From positions 1-32,269 of the forward strand of contig RXKB01000040.1 in the NCBI GenBank assembly GCA_003963225.1: DNA of 32,269 nt. The letters are read 5' to 3'. Each line of letters starts with the position of its first letter. Within the stretch, counting starts at the first letter, position 1. Origin of the DNA: Candidatus Babelota bacterium (lineage in GTDB: Bacteria; Babelota; Babeliae; Babelales; Vermiphilaceae). A program made the position numbers and the translations under genes. The notes beneath the pieces were generated by a model. That model did not search any database. It saw nothing but the letters and a program-made list of their open reading frames with translations, and was not told the DNA's origin. Shown one piece after another: positions 6,713-17,000 of the stretch.

Positions 6713-9629
6713 CTAACGCATCCCAAAAATCACCTAATAATCCCTCACCAACAGAAACAATAAACTCTTTAGCATATACTTTATTAAAAGGTTTGAGATT
6801 AGTACCAAGATCATAAAAATACTGAGGTTCAGCATAATCAGGGTGATAAACAATCGTATTTAAAGTATTAAATTTATGAGTGATGGTATTATCAGCTTTA
6901 GCATTAATTGTCACACCACCATTAGCATTATTCACTAATAAGCTATCATTCTCAGTATAGTAACCTAATGTAGCTCCAGTACGATCTGGTCGTAATAAAG
7001 ATATTGTTGAGCTACCTTGATCGCCACTAGTTAATCTTAAATATGGATTAGAACCAAATCTATCACTTAGATCAGCAATAAAACCTCTCGCATCCACACG
7101 CCCATCTAGATACATAATACGTCCAATACCACGACCACTACCTAACGCAACAACTCGTCCTTTAAAACTAAATGTATCTAAAGGTGTACGATATAACCCT
7201 TGTACATAAATCGAACCGTTATTACTATTACGAGAAATCCAACCATAATAGTTAATGCTAAGTGGTTTATATATCAAATTACCAGTACCATAACCATCAG
7301 GAATACAGTTAATAATAGATACAAGATTACTATAACCTAATCTAATACCAACAGAACACCCTTTAGTATCAATACGACAATTACTAAGACTCATTTTCTG
7401 AATCTTACGAGCACCATTACCAGCGATACCATCAATATGAATACAAGCTCCAGCAATATCTTGATGTACTCGTCGCTGGGTATCAATTTGCTTAACATCA
7501 AAAGATCTATGCTTTAGAGAATATAAGAATGAGTTACTTATATATTGATCACTCATACCAACCAAGCCTCGATTATCCTCAACATAACCAATAGGTAATC
7601 CATTGTCACTACCATATAAAGATAGTTCATCAACAGTCTCATCACCAGTCAACCAACAATACGGTGCTGGATCAATAGTTGTAGTTGGTCTATACTCACC
7701 AGAAACCAAAACACCATCCAATAAACTAATAAAAGCATTAGGTTTAATAGTAGTACCAGTGAGGAATCGTATCGTTGGTGATGTTGTATAGTATTTCGCA
7801 CTTAAATATAAGCTATTAACATCTAATCCGAAACCCTCACCTTTAAAGAACAATGTTGCATCAAACTGACCAGCACTCTCAATATCAGTTTCCTCATCAG
7901 TTGTATCAGCAGCTAAATCATTTAACTGATCAATCAATTCAGAAACAGTTTCCTCAATCGTACCTCTAATTAACACTTCAATCTTACCATCAACAGGACT
8001 AACAGATAGCTCATTAACAAACTTAAGAATAACAGGTCTATATTCCCCTCTCGTACCAACCCCATCCAGAATAGTCACCTCATAAAACCCTAACTCTAAC
8101 TCTTCTCCATCAATTGGTAAACGAGTAAACGTAACAGACAAACGTCTCTTAAGATCACGACCATATGTACTTAACCCTTGTTTCGGTAACGGTCCATATA
8201 ACGCAACACCAACAGGATTACCAAAAAAATGACAGTTATTAATATTTAAACCATCAGCACCAATCGTACTAATATTACTATCAGGTTTGAATGGATTCAA
8301 GAGATGTATTAACGGATTCCCACGCCAATCTTTTAATGGAGCACAACCAATACGACCAGTCACACCTACAATAAAACCTTGATCAGCACTAGATTGATAT
8401 AGACCATACTTACGAAAACAATATATACCAACATTCTCTAGATTCTTTTGATATCTCGCACCAATAAACACACCAACATCCCAATCAGCACCCCAATATG
8501 AACGTCTTATTGTTCTAGGTGCTCCATAATAATTAGGAGCTACATACTCACCTTCAACTATTGTAGGTTCAATCTTCTCATCAATATAACCTGTATCACC
8601 TCGTAATAGTACTGGATCCTGCTCATTTTGAATCGTAAAGTTCTTAAGACTAACACTATTAGATTGTATATTAATACCAGCATTAATAGGATCATCTTGA
8701 GGGTCACTTGGATTACCACGATATTTACGACGAGTCTTCACAGTACGACAAATACTAGCATCATCACCAGTCATAACAATTGATGTACCTAAAGGTCGAT
8801 TAGAGTTCCAACCACAAGCATGAGGTGAACAACGATTATGTCCGTCTATCGTTAATGGATGTCTGATAATAATCTCACGGTTTACTAATGAACACCCATC
8901 CAGATGTACAGTACCAGAAACAATACGATTATCGTATAAATAGTTAATAGCTGCTTGTATACCAACATAATCAACTGATTCATCTAAACTCTCAACAAAA
9001 GGATAATCTACTTGAATATCACTTAAACTATCATATCGTCCAATATTTATCCAGTGTTGTAGTGTTCTGAATTGTCCGTCACTAATCGCACCAAAATCTC
9101 TAATATGTACATTCTCAATATTCTTATCCTTTTGTGTACGATCATTCCCACCACTTAAATCAATACTGGTATCTAGTATTTGAGTCCCATTGTTATTTAG
9201 AACAGAATCAATATAAGCTCGTAACTCTAGATCTCCTTGAATACGATTCATAACCTCTTGATCTAGCTTGTTAATAATCTCAGTGTCAGAATAACCTAAT
9301 TCTTGGATAACTCGCCAAACTCGATCAAAATCATTATTAAGTGTACTAGGGATAATGTTGTTTAATACATTTGAATAAGATGTTGTTCTCTCTTTAGGTG
9401 TGTTTCGTTTAATAACTAATACACCACTAATCGGTTCATCAAAAACAACACGGCTTCCGTTATCATTCTCCTCAGTGTTCTCAGTAACAGTATATCTCGT
9501 ACTAGAAACCACTACACCATCTAATATAACTTGTATATTGTTTTTATCATAAATATAAAAATCAATAAGAAACTCATCATCCTCACTAGCAATAAATGTA
9601 TTTGATGGTACTTCTAATTCAACTGTCAT
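6705..9629 (-). CDS. Tail spike 1 with fused virion anchor (974 aa)
   Basis: Residues 1-115 form the T7 gp17-type anchor (ERTTSYSNVLNNIIPSTLNN, then RVWRVIQEL). A short coiled stretch follows, and from about residue 170 a long beta-helix of the pectate-lyase type begins (HIRDFGAISDG is the usual opening). Blocks shared with spike 2 are TRRKYR, WDVGVFIGAR, STYGRDLKRRLSVTF and DPAPY. It ends in a compact C-terminal region without the SDTQVRL tip of spike 2. It has a good AAGGAG ribosome site and lies directly after the terminase. As the protein with its own anchor it is probably the primary spike, with spike 2 added through the separate anchor or by branching. The depolymerase role is a family inference. 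Confidence 0.85.
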   Translation of the reverse strand: MTVELEVPSNTFIASEDDEFLIDFYIYDKNNIQVILDGVVVSSTRYTVTENTEENDNGSRVVFDEPISGVLVIKRNTPKERTTSYSNVLNNIIPSTLNNDFDRVWRVIQELGYSDTEIINKLDQEVMNRIQGDLELRAYIDSVLNNNGTQILDTSIDLSGGNDRTQKDKNIENVHIRDFGAISDGQFRTLQHWINIGRYDSLSDIQVDYPFVESLDESVDYVGIQAAINYLYDNRIVSGTVHLDGCSLVNREIIIRHPLTIDGHNRCSPHACGWNSNRPLGTSIVMTGDDASICRTVKTRRKYRGNPSDPQDDPINAGINIQSNSVSLKNFTIQNEQDPVLLRGDTGYIDEKIEPTIVEGEYVAPNYYGAPRTIRRSYWGADWDVGVFIGARYQKNLENVGIYCFRKYGLYQSSADQGFIVGVTGRIGCAPLKDWRGNPLIHLLNPFKPDSNISTIGADGLNINNCHFFGNPVGVALYGPLPKQGLSTYGRDLKRRLSVTFTRLPIDGEELELGFYEVTILDGVGTRGEYRPVILKFVNELSVSPVDGKIEVLIRGTIEETVSELIDQLNDLAADTTDEETDIESAGQFDATLFFKGEGFGLDVNSLYLSAKYYTTSPTIRFLTGTTIKPNAFISLLDGVLVSGEYRPTTTIDPAPYCWLTGDETVDELSLYGSDNGLPIGYVEDNRGLVGMSDQYISNSFLYSLKHRSFDVKQIDTQRRVHQDIAGACIHIDGIAGNGARKIQKMSLSNCRIDTKGCSVGIRLGYSNLVSIINCIPDGYGTGNLIYKPLSINYYGWISRNSNNGSIYVQGLYRTPLDTFSFKGRVVALGSGRGIGRIMYLDGRVDARGFIADLSDRFGSNPYLRLTSGDQGSSTISLLRPDRTGATLGYYTENDSLLVNNANGGVTINAKADNTITHKFNTLNTIVYHPDYAEPQYFYDLGTNLKPFNKVYAKEFIVSVGEGLLGDFWDALDD

Positions 9630-9665
9630 TTAACTTGTCTCCTTATATATTGTTGTTTATACATA

Positions 9666-11282
9666 TCACCATCCATCCACAACGACAGGTTTTTGATACA
9701 TATTATAATTGTTATTAAATTGTGTTGTCTTGTGTATATCAATAAACCCTAATGTACTAGGAGTATTAATTATACAAGATGCTAAAGAATCCAGATAATC
9801 ATCTTTATTCTTAGTTGTATTCGGATTGAAGTTATTAATCTGTTTAATAATATTCGGGTTATTAAGTATCTTTGTGTGTATATATAAACTATTACTTAAT
9901 AGATAAGACTGTATGTTCATGATTCTGTCATTCTTTTTACCTGTATTATGAATCTCTAATACAGAACAAGATATACCTCGTGTCTTTAAAGCAGCTCGTA
10001 ATATAGCAGGTACATGTCCACCAATACCATTAACTTCAATATATACATGAGGTAAGTTATATTTCTCAATAACATCAATTACCTGCATAACTTGCCCACC
10101 AATAATCCTACCTGTTTTATCATCTGATTCAGCTATATCACCTTTAATGGCAATACATTCATGCCAATATAACCTCCCTTGTACATCTTTAAATACAACA
10201 GATAACGCACTAATATCTCTCCCTTGTTTACCAGATGATGGATCCCAACAAGCTATCACACTACTAATAAGATTATTACCAATACGACATTCAGTATTAA
10301 AGTTAGCTTTATGTGTTTTGATATCTTCTGAGTAAGGTATAAATTTATCTATATCTAGTGCATTACCATCAATAGGTTTAGATGCTAACATATATTGAGA
10401 ATCCCATTCATTAATATTTGAACACTCTATACGTCTCTGTAACATAATCTCACTCGTGAATCTCTCAGGCCATAAAGCTTCTGAATAAATATCAACTAGA
10501 TTATAGTTATCTTTAAACACAATATGATTATTAATTATCACATATTTAGGTATACAAGCTTGACTACCAATACCACTAAATACATAATAGTTATCATAAT
10601 TATCTAGTTTGTATACCTTACCTTTCTTAACATCTATCATTCTCTTACTATATGAATACATTGGTCTGATAAAACAATTAGCACCAGAATCTCGTAACTT
10701 ATCATAAACGCTATCATGTGTATGAGGGGTTCCTACAAACAATCTAGTACCACCAGGAATTAATATGTGTATTTGCTCACTTAAACGATAAGCTAGTTTA
10801 TCTCGTAAATCTTGAGAGCTAGTTGTATTAGGAGTCTCAACATCATCATTTTGTATCTCATTAGCACGTGAACCAGTAACATTAGAGAGTATTCCTCGTG
10901 CATGTAGATTACCATGTTTAACATCATCACAAGCACCAACCCACCATTTTTGTACCTCGCCTCTCTCTCTTGTACAAAAGTCTTTAGTTAAAGGATGTTT
11001 CTCTAGTACTGCTGCTGTACCTCTAGAAATCTTATATGCATCAGAATCAGTAGCTCCTTGATGTAGCATTAGGTGATTAGGATTCTTGTATATTTTGTAT
11101 GCATTATAGATCTCTAGTATTGTACTCTTACCGTGACCTCGAGGTAACTCAAGTACACCTAGATTACCATAATCCTCTAACCACTCACAAACTTCTATAT
11201 GTATGTTAGGTACAGACCAATTCATCTCAACCGCATACATCATAAAGAATACAGATAAACTAATATTATCTTTATCTAACAT
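9666..11282 (-). CDS. terL: Terminase large subunit (T7 gp19-like)
   Basis: A 538-residue DNA-packaging motor. The ATPase domain has Walker A LPRGHGKST (46-54), an acidic Walker B region IQNDDVET (143-150), and a coupling motif LFVGTPHTHD (181-190). The nuclease domain starts with CWDPSSGKQGRDISAL (345-360, first acidic residue Asp347), continues with VYIEVNGIGG, and ends with DDYLDS. The motif spellings and length fit T7-type terminases. It lies 3 bases after the small-terminase candidate and just before the spike genes. T7-type enzymes usually pack concatemers and leave direct terminal repeats, which bears on the circular assembly. The start has an AAGAGG ribosome site. Confidence 0.93.
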   Translation of the reverse strand: MLDKDNISLSVFFMMYAVEMNWSVPNIHIEVCEWLEDYGNLGVLELPRGHGKSTILEIYNAYKIYKNPNHLMLHQGATDSDAYKISRGTAAVLEKHPLTKDFCTRERGEVQKWWVGACDDVKHGNLHARGILSNVTGSRANEIQNDDVETPNTTSSQDLRDKLAYRLSEQIHILIPGGTRLFVGTPHTHDSVYDKLRDSGANCFIRPMYSYSKRMIDVKKGKVYKLDNYDNYYVFSGIGSQACIPKYVIINNHIVFKDNYNLVDIYSEALWPERFTSEIMLQRRIECSNINEWDSQYMLASKPIDGNALDIDKFIPYSEDIKTHKANFNTECRIGNNLISSVIACWDPSSGKQGRDISALSVVFKDVQGRLYWHECIAIKGDIAESDDKTGRIIGGQVMQVIDVIEKYNLPHVYIEVNGIGGHVPAILRAALKTRGISCSVLEIHNTGKKNDRIMNIQSYLLSNSLYIHTKILNNPNIIKQINNFNPNTTKNKDDYLDSLASCIINTPSTLGFIDIHKTTQFNNNYNMYQKPVVVDGW

Positions 11283-11285
11283 AAA

Positions 11286-11615
11286 TTACCTCTTAATAAA
11301 TACAACTGATTGTTTCTGATTATCATCTTTTGTACTAGTCTTAATCTTATTCAGTGTTTCTTGAGCTTTATTAACTTTATCTTGTATCTCTTTATCCTTA
11401 ACACTTGTATCCGATTCAACTATTTTAATTTTAGATAATAAAGTCTCAATCTTAGCAACAATACCTAAACACATACTAGCATTACGGTAATGATTAGATT
11501 TAGTGAAGTTCTCTTCTTCATCATTCAAATCAAGCTCAGATGCAGCTTGTACATAATCAAACGTATCATTTAAAGCTAAATCTTTAATCTGTTTTAATTT
11601 GTTAATATCCATCAT
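11286..11615 (-). CDS. Small terminase subunit candidate (109 aa)
   Basis: A 109-residue, highly charged, helical protein (LLSKIKIVESD to KIKTSTKDD looks like a coiled coil), placed immediately before TerL and overlapping the ejection-protein gene by 4 bases (ATGA). T7 gp18, the small terminase, is of similar size (89 aa) and character. No conserved motif proves it, so the call rests on position, size and predicted helices. Two consecutive ATG codons are possible starts; a CAGGAG ribosome site favours the second slightly. Confidence 0.55.
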   Translation of the reverse strand: MMDINKLKQIKDLALNDTFDYVQAASELDLNDEEENFTKSNHYRNASMCLGIVAKIETLLSKIKIVESDTSVKDKEIQDKVNKAQETLNKIKTSTKDDNQKQSVVFIKR

Positions 11616-13993
11616 TCTACTCCTGTTATTTGTTCTCGTACAGTATCAATACCTTGCTTAAGACCAGGCAAGTTAAAAGGTAATGCTTTCTTAATAAGTT
11701 GAGATTGAGCTTCTGGATCAGTTGGATCAGTAATAACATCATATATTGCTCCAACTAAACCAGTAATAAAACCTAATGATGGTGAATACTTCTCGATGCT
11801 TTGTCCTTTAAGTGAACCCTCAATTTGTTTAAGTCCAGGTAAACTTGAACCATTAGCTAAATTAGTAGCAACACGCATGGCAGCTTCTGAATCCCCTGAA
11901 GCAATACTGGCAATATCACTAATCGGATTAACCCATTCATGATCTACCCCATCTCGTAATACACCGCCAATATTAGCATTAAAGTATCCAGCAATTAAAG
12001 CATAAGCCACAAATACCCCAGCATTTCTCGCACGCCCTGATATCGTATCGGCATTATATATATCTCGAATCAGTTGGTGTTTTAATGCAAAATTGATAGA
12101 GTATCCACCAAATTGATTAAACAATGGAGCTACATAACGACGAGCAAATCCACTAGGACTCCCCATCAAACGACTAATTAAAGCTCCAGAAGATACAGAA
12201 CCAGAGTCAATTTGTAGTGCATTTATCTGATGCATAATGGCAGCTTCAACATCTAAAGATAAATCTGCCTTAGCTTTATCAAAACCAGCTTGATCTAGAG
12301 TTGTTCCCATCTTAGTATTATAAGTATTCATATCTAAATTATTAAGCCCCTTCAAATCTTTAATACCTAACTTAACAACTGTTGCATGAGTCTCAACACT
12401 ATATGAATCTCTCAAGGATGTGTTATAAGTTGGATCAAACATCTGTTTCTCTAACATCTTCCCTAATGAGCGTTTAGTTGATAATGCATGACGGTGAACA
12501 CCCTGAACAATTTGTATTTTTGTAGCTAGATTACGAGCAATATCACGTCCACGCTTCAACTTACCTCGAACCCATGAATCAGTATCAGCAATACCCCCAC
12601 GATCTCTAGACATATAGTGTTGAGTGCTAGTCATAAATTCATCTAAACCAACATAAAACGTATCCAAATCTTTAACACTAAAACCATCAACAGCTTCCGA
12701 AATCGCTTTCGTATTATAATCAATAGCGGCACCAAAATCACCTCGATTAATCATCACCATTGTAGCCCCAATCTTATCAGTAACAACACCTTTAATACCA
12801 CTAGTACCAAGATATGCAGCTCGAACATAAGCACCTGTTGCTTGTATTGATAGATCAAGAATAGTATCATCAAAGTCTTTTCCTAGTGTCCCTTCAACGT
12901 GTTCTTGATATGCTCGTTTAGTATTCTCTAGTTTACTAATAGCTTCATTCTCAACTCCAGACTCTCTCGCTTGCTTAATCTTCCTATCAATAGTATCCAC
13001 AATATTCTCATTCTTGAATATAGCGTATTTAGCTAAATCAGCTGACACTTGACTAATCGTATTATTGACATGATTTGCGAGATCTTTCTGTTTACTGTAC
13101 ATCTTAAGGAAAGTCATATAGGATTCACCATCTTTAAACTTCAAATCTCGTAACAATTCAGCACCAGATTTACTAACACCGCTAGCATCAATCAACGCAC
13201 CTTTAGATAAAGCAGCTTTAAATAAATCCTGAAGATTAACAGTATTACCATTAGCTAATAAAGGATTAACACTAGCCTCAAAAGCTTTAGCAGCAGCATC
13301 AATATCCATACCATTATTTCTAGTTAGAGTTATAATATCTTCTCTAGATAAAGAGATATTCAACTTATCAACTCTTGTATTGAGACCAGCATTCATATAT
13401 AGATCATTAATAGCTTGATAGAAATCCTCCATATATTGTTTATCATTCAGAATACGATCAGCTAAAGCATTCTCTAACTTGCTATCAACCGTCGTACCAG
13501 TAGTGCCATAAATCGCATCAAAATCCTTCAATCGAGCATTATCAACACCAAACCATACTCGTGCCAATCTATTACCAAAAACCTGCCTTACTGTATCAAA
13601 ATTCTTAGCATCCCCACCTCGACCAAGATAAGATTTACGAGTAGGATCCGTACCTATCATATTATCTATATTATCAGCTAACTCTTTAGCACTTATGGTA
13701 CTAAGATCTTTACCTAATGTACTACCAAGATTAGTTAGTGATGTGATATTAGCATTTGCTAACAATTGATTTTCTAGTGAGGTTAGTGATTTAGCTCGAT
13801 TAAGATTAAGTTGATCAGATATAAGTTTTGCTCGTACATTAGCTGGTTGATTAGAGAATCCTTTACCAAAAGCTTTAGCTGCATCTTTAGACGCTATCTT
13901 AAAATCAGCCTCTATTTTCTTGAACTCTTGATCACTTAATGTACGCCCTAAAGCTGATTCTAAGGTTGATCGACATGGGTTAGCTGTAGCCAT
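11612..13993 (-). CDS. Large internal virion (ejection) protein, 793 aa
   Basis: A long, mostly helical protein rich in Ala, Leu, Asp and Lys, with one hydrophobic stretch near residues 650-680 (AGVFVAYALIAGYFNANIGG). Its C-terminus (KKALPFNLPGLKQGIDTVRE) resembles the ends of internal virion proteins of T7-like phages. No lysozyme or transglycosylase motif is present. It follows the lysozyme-bearing 1086-residue protein after an 86-base gap. I read the two as parts of the channel that crosses the cell envelope during DNA ejection; possibly the roles of T7 gp16 are divided between them. The exact equivalence is uncertain. Confidence 0.7.
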   Translation of the reverse strand: MATANPCRSTLESALGRTLSDQEFKKIEADFKIASKDAAKAFGKGFSNQPANVRAKLISDQLNLNRAKSLTSLENQLLANANITSLTNLGSTLGKDLSTISAKELADNIDNMIGTDPTRKSYLGRGGDAKNFDTVRQVFGNRLARVWFGVDNARLKDFDAIYGTTGTTVDSKLENALADRILNDKQYMEDFYQAINDLYMNAGLNTRVDKLNISLSREDIITLTRNNGMDIDAAAKAFEASVNPLLANGNTVNLQDLFKAALSKGALIDASGVSKSGAELLRDLKFKDGESYMTFLKMYSKQKDLANHVNNTISQVSADLAKYAIFKNENIVDTIDRKIKQARESGVENEAISKLENTKRAYQEHVEGTLGKDFDDTILDLSIQATGAYVRAAYLGTSGIKGVVTDKIGATMVMINRGDFGAAIDYNTKAISEAVDGFSVKDLDTFYVGLDEFMTSTQHYMSRDRGGIADTDSWVRGKLKRGRDIARNLATKIQIVQGVHRHALSTKRSLGKMLEKQMFDPTYNTSLRDSYSVETHATVVKLGIKDLKGLNNLDMNTYNTKMGTTLDQAGFDKAKADLSLDVEAAIMHQINALQIDSGSVSSGALISRLMGSPSGFARRYVAPLFNQFGGYSINFALKHQLIRDIYNADTISGRARNAGVFVAYALIAGYFNANIGGVLRDGVDHEWVNPISDIASIASGDSEAAMRVATNLANGSSLPGLKQIEGSLKGQSIEKYSPSLGFITGLVGAIYDVITDPTDPEAQSQLIKKALPFNLPGLKQGIDTVREQITGVE

Positions 13994-14040
13994 ATGTATA
14001 TAGTCTCCTTGTATTTATTAATATATTAAGATTATGTATA

Positions 14041-14068
14041 TAAGGTATCAAGAATACTCAATACCTTA
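14041..14068 (-). other. Intergenic hairpin between two ejection genes
   Basis: TAAGGTAT (14041-14048) and ATACCTTA (14061-14068) form a perfect 8-bp stem with a 12-base loop in the 86-base gap. It has no T-tract on the minus strand, so it is more likely an RNase processing or mRNA-stabilising structure than a terminator. Confidence 0.4.
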
Positions 14069-14079
14069 ATTTATGTTTA

Positions 14080-17000
14080 TTATGGGTTACCGAAATTAAG
14101 CGCACATGCAGCAAACTGTTGTAGTGCATTATCATCAATCTTACCATTTAAAGCTAATAATTGTTGTATCTCAGCTTTAGATAATACTTGACCATTAATA
14201 GTAACTGTATCTGTATCCTTAAGTCCTGAATTAACTAGATTAGCTACTGCATTAGGGTCAGCTTTAGTAGGTTGAGCATGTAGAGTTCTATTACCTTGTG
14301 CATCAATATATACATTACGTACTCGTCCATCAGGTAATTTAGTACTAATACGGGTTAATGTACTACCATCATCAAGAGTTAACTTAGATGTTTTAGTGCC
14401 ATCATCTTTAGGAGTTGCAGCATTACCATCTTTATCATTACCATCTTTATCATTACCATCTTTAGTATTACCCTCTTTAGTATTACCATCTTTATCATTA
14501 CCATCTTTAGTAGCATTACCATCTTTAGCATTAGCATCATCATCTTTAGGATCACGTCCTGGTTTATTATTAGTAACATCTTGCTCATCAACAACTTTCT
14601 TACCATTAATAGTTTGATCTTTAACTGATCCTGTTGTATTAGTAATATCTTGAACTACAGTATTAGAATCATCTTGTTTAGATTGACTCTGACTAAAACC
14701 TGTACGAGTTGATTGACCGATAGCAGCAGCCTGTAGTCTTAAATTAGTAGCTGTTAATGCACTAGATAGAGCAGTATCATTATCTTCTCCTCTTCCCTTA
14801 GCATTGACATATTCTTCATTAAAGATTTTAGATTGACCAATCTTAAGATTAGCTTGGTGATTATCATAAGCATTTCTCATAATAGTTTGTACTTCAGTCT
14901 TTGTTAAGGAAGGTGTCATCTTAAGAGCTTTATCTCTTATATTAAGAGCATATTGATATGATAATTCCTCATATACCTTTTGGATTGCTCGTGACTGCAT
15001 TGAGATCATATCTAAATCTTTACCTACTAACCTACCAAGCTCACCGTTATATGTGTTATTAGATCTATTGTTTACCCACTTTTTACCATTAGGTGTATCT
15101 ATTAATATATTGTTAGCACCAAACAAATCTTTAATATACCCAACAATAGAGAATGGTTGTTTATCAGGAATAACAAATTCAGTACGAGGTAACGACCCTA
15201 CTAAACGTTCTCCAGATCCGCCAGTACCGACCACCTCACCTTCTTTAAATATACCACCATCTTTATTAGTTGATCTTGTACTTTTAATATCACCCTTAAC
15301 AGTATCAGATAATCTAGCTTGAATTGTACTATCACCAAATGAATAATCCCAAGCTTCATCCTCACTCATACCTTTCTTAATACCTTCTTGATATCTCTTA
15401 CGTTGAGCATCAAGTTGACGAGCTACAGTATCTGGTGATATAGAAGCTTTATTATTACCAACACCAGCGTAATAAGATTGACCTTTAGTTTTCCCAGCAA
15501 TATCTCTTGGTATACCAATACTAGCAAACTCTTGAGCCAGTCTTAATTGAGCACCCTCTAGATTATCACTAGCACCAGTAATATATTTATATACACTAGG
15601 GCTTTTAATCTTCATGAGGTATTGTCTAAAGATATATTCTTGTACTTCTGGAGTGAATTTAGTATTAGGGTCAAGACGTAATTTAACCACTGCCTCCTCT
15701 AATGTACTAGGAATGATCTGATATTTACCAACAGCAAATAGTCTCCTCTTATCACCTTGAGGTAAAGCTTGTCTATTACGTATCTCTTGAATAGTAATAT
15801 TCTCATTTAGTTTTTCGTTAGGACTATCACCAGATTTCCCTCTATTAAAACTATACCAACTTCCCTCACCCTTACCTATCGTATCAGCTAGATTATCCTT
15901 ATATTTAACTGCTGGTGTACTTTTAACTTTAGTAGTAACATTAGTAGTATGAGGTGGTATATAGTGTTTACCATTATTATAAGCATCACGAATACCCTCA
16001 ATATCAAAATATCTCTCTCTAATAAGTTTATCATTTAACTGATTAAATGGATCTAATGAACGTCTATATCCTGATATTGATTCATAACGTAATAAATACG
16101 CATCTCGATGTACTTGAGGAATCTCTAGTTGATCTAGTAATGAAGCATCACCAGTTTTATTAAACTCATTAATTAATCTATTGTTGTTAAGAATGATGTT
16201 TTGATCGCTAGTTGTTAATACTCCAGATGAAGCTATATCTTGATATGTATAAGCTTTAGCTTGCTCAATACGTCTATAGAAATCAACCTCAAGAGCTACT
16301 TCAAAATCAATATCTTCTTGTTTAGGAATCCAATTAGGATCCTTACGTGATTTTCTCTCAATATCTATATCATCAGGTGTGTATGCTGCAGCATCTTTAA
16401 TATTGTGTTTCTGTTTATATGCATCAATATCAGCTTGTGTTGCTATTGGATTACTCTTATATTGATTAATTAAAGCTTCAGTACGCTTAAATTGTTTATA
16501 TTTAGAGTATCCAACAGCACCACCAATAAGCACACCCATACCCAAACCAATACCCCAAGCGACAGGATCAGTAGCCATATCTTTATATTGTTCACCAGCT
16601 TTCTTATATTTATTAGCTAAATCTGGATCTTGTATTCTTAATCCTTTATCAGATACATAAGAACCAGCACCATAAAAGCTTCCTTGAGATATACCAACAC
16701 CAGCAACTGCACCACCAGCAACACCTAAACCTAATTTAGTTGTAGCTCGTACTGCACTAGTTAATGAAGGAGCAACAGGGATAACAGTAGATAACCCCAT
16801 ACCAACACCAGTGATGATACCAGCAGTATTAGCTGTATCTCTATCAATATCTTCCTTCATTAATTCTTGCTTTGTTTCTTGATAACTAATAGCACCTGTA
16901 CTACTAGCTAATACAGCACCAGTAGCAGCAACCCCCAGTCGACCAATACCTGAAGCAGCACCAAGTCCAGGAACACCTAAGTATTTACCTAGACCATAAG

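Noticed and set aside
14379..14617. Frames on both strands with leucine/serine or methionine/lysine runs
   Set aside because: They are shadows of the 15-base coding repeat in the ejection protein gene.
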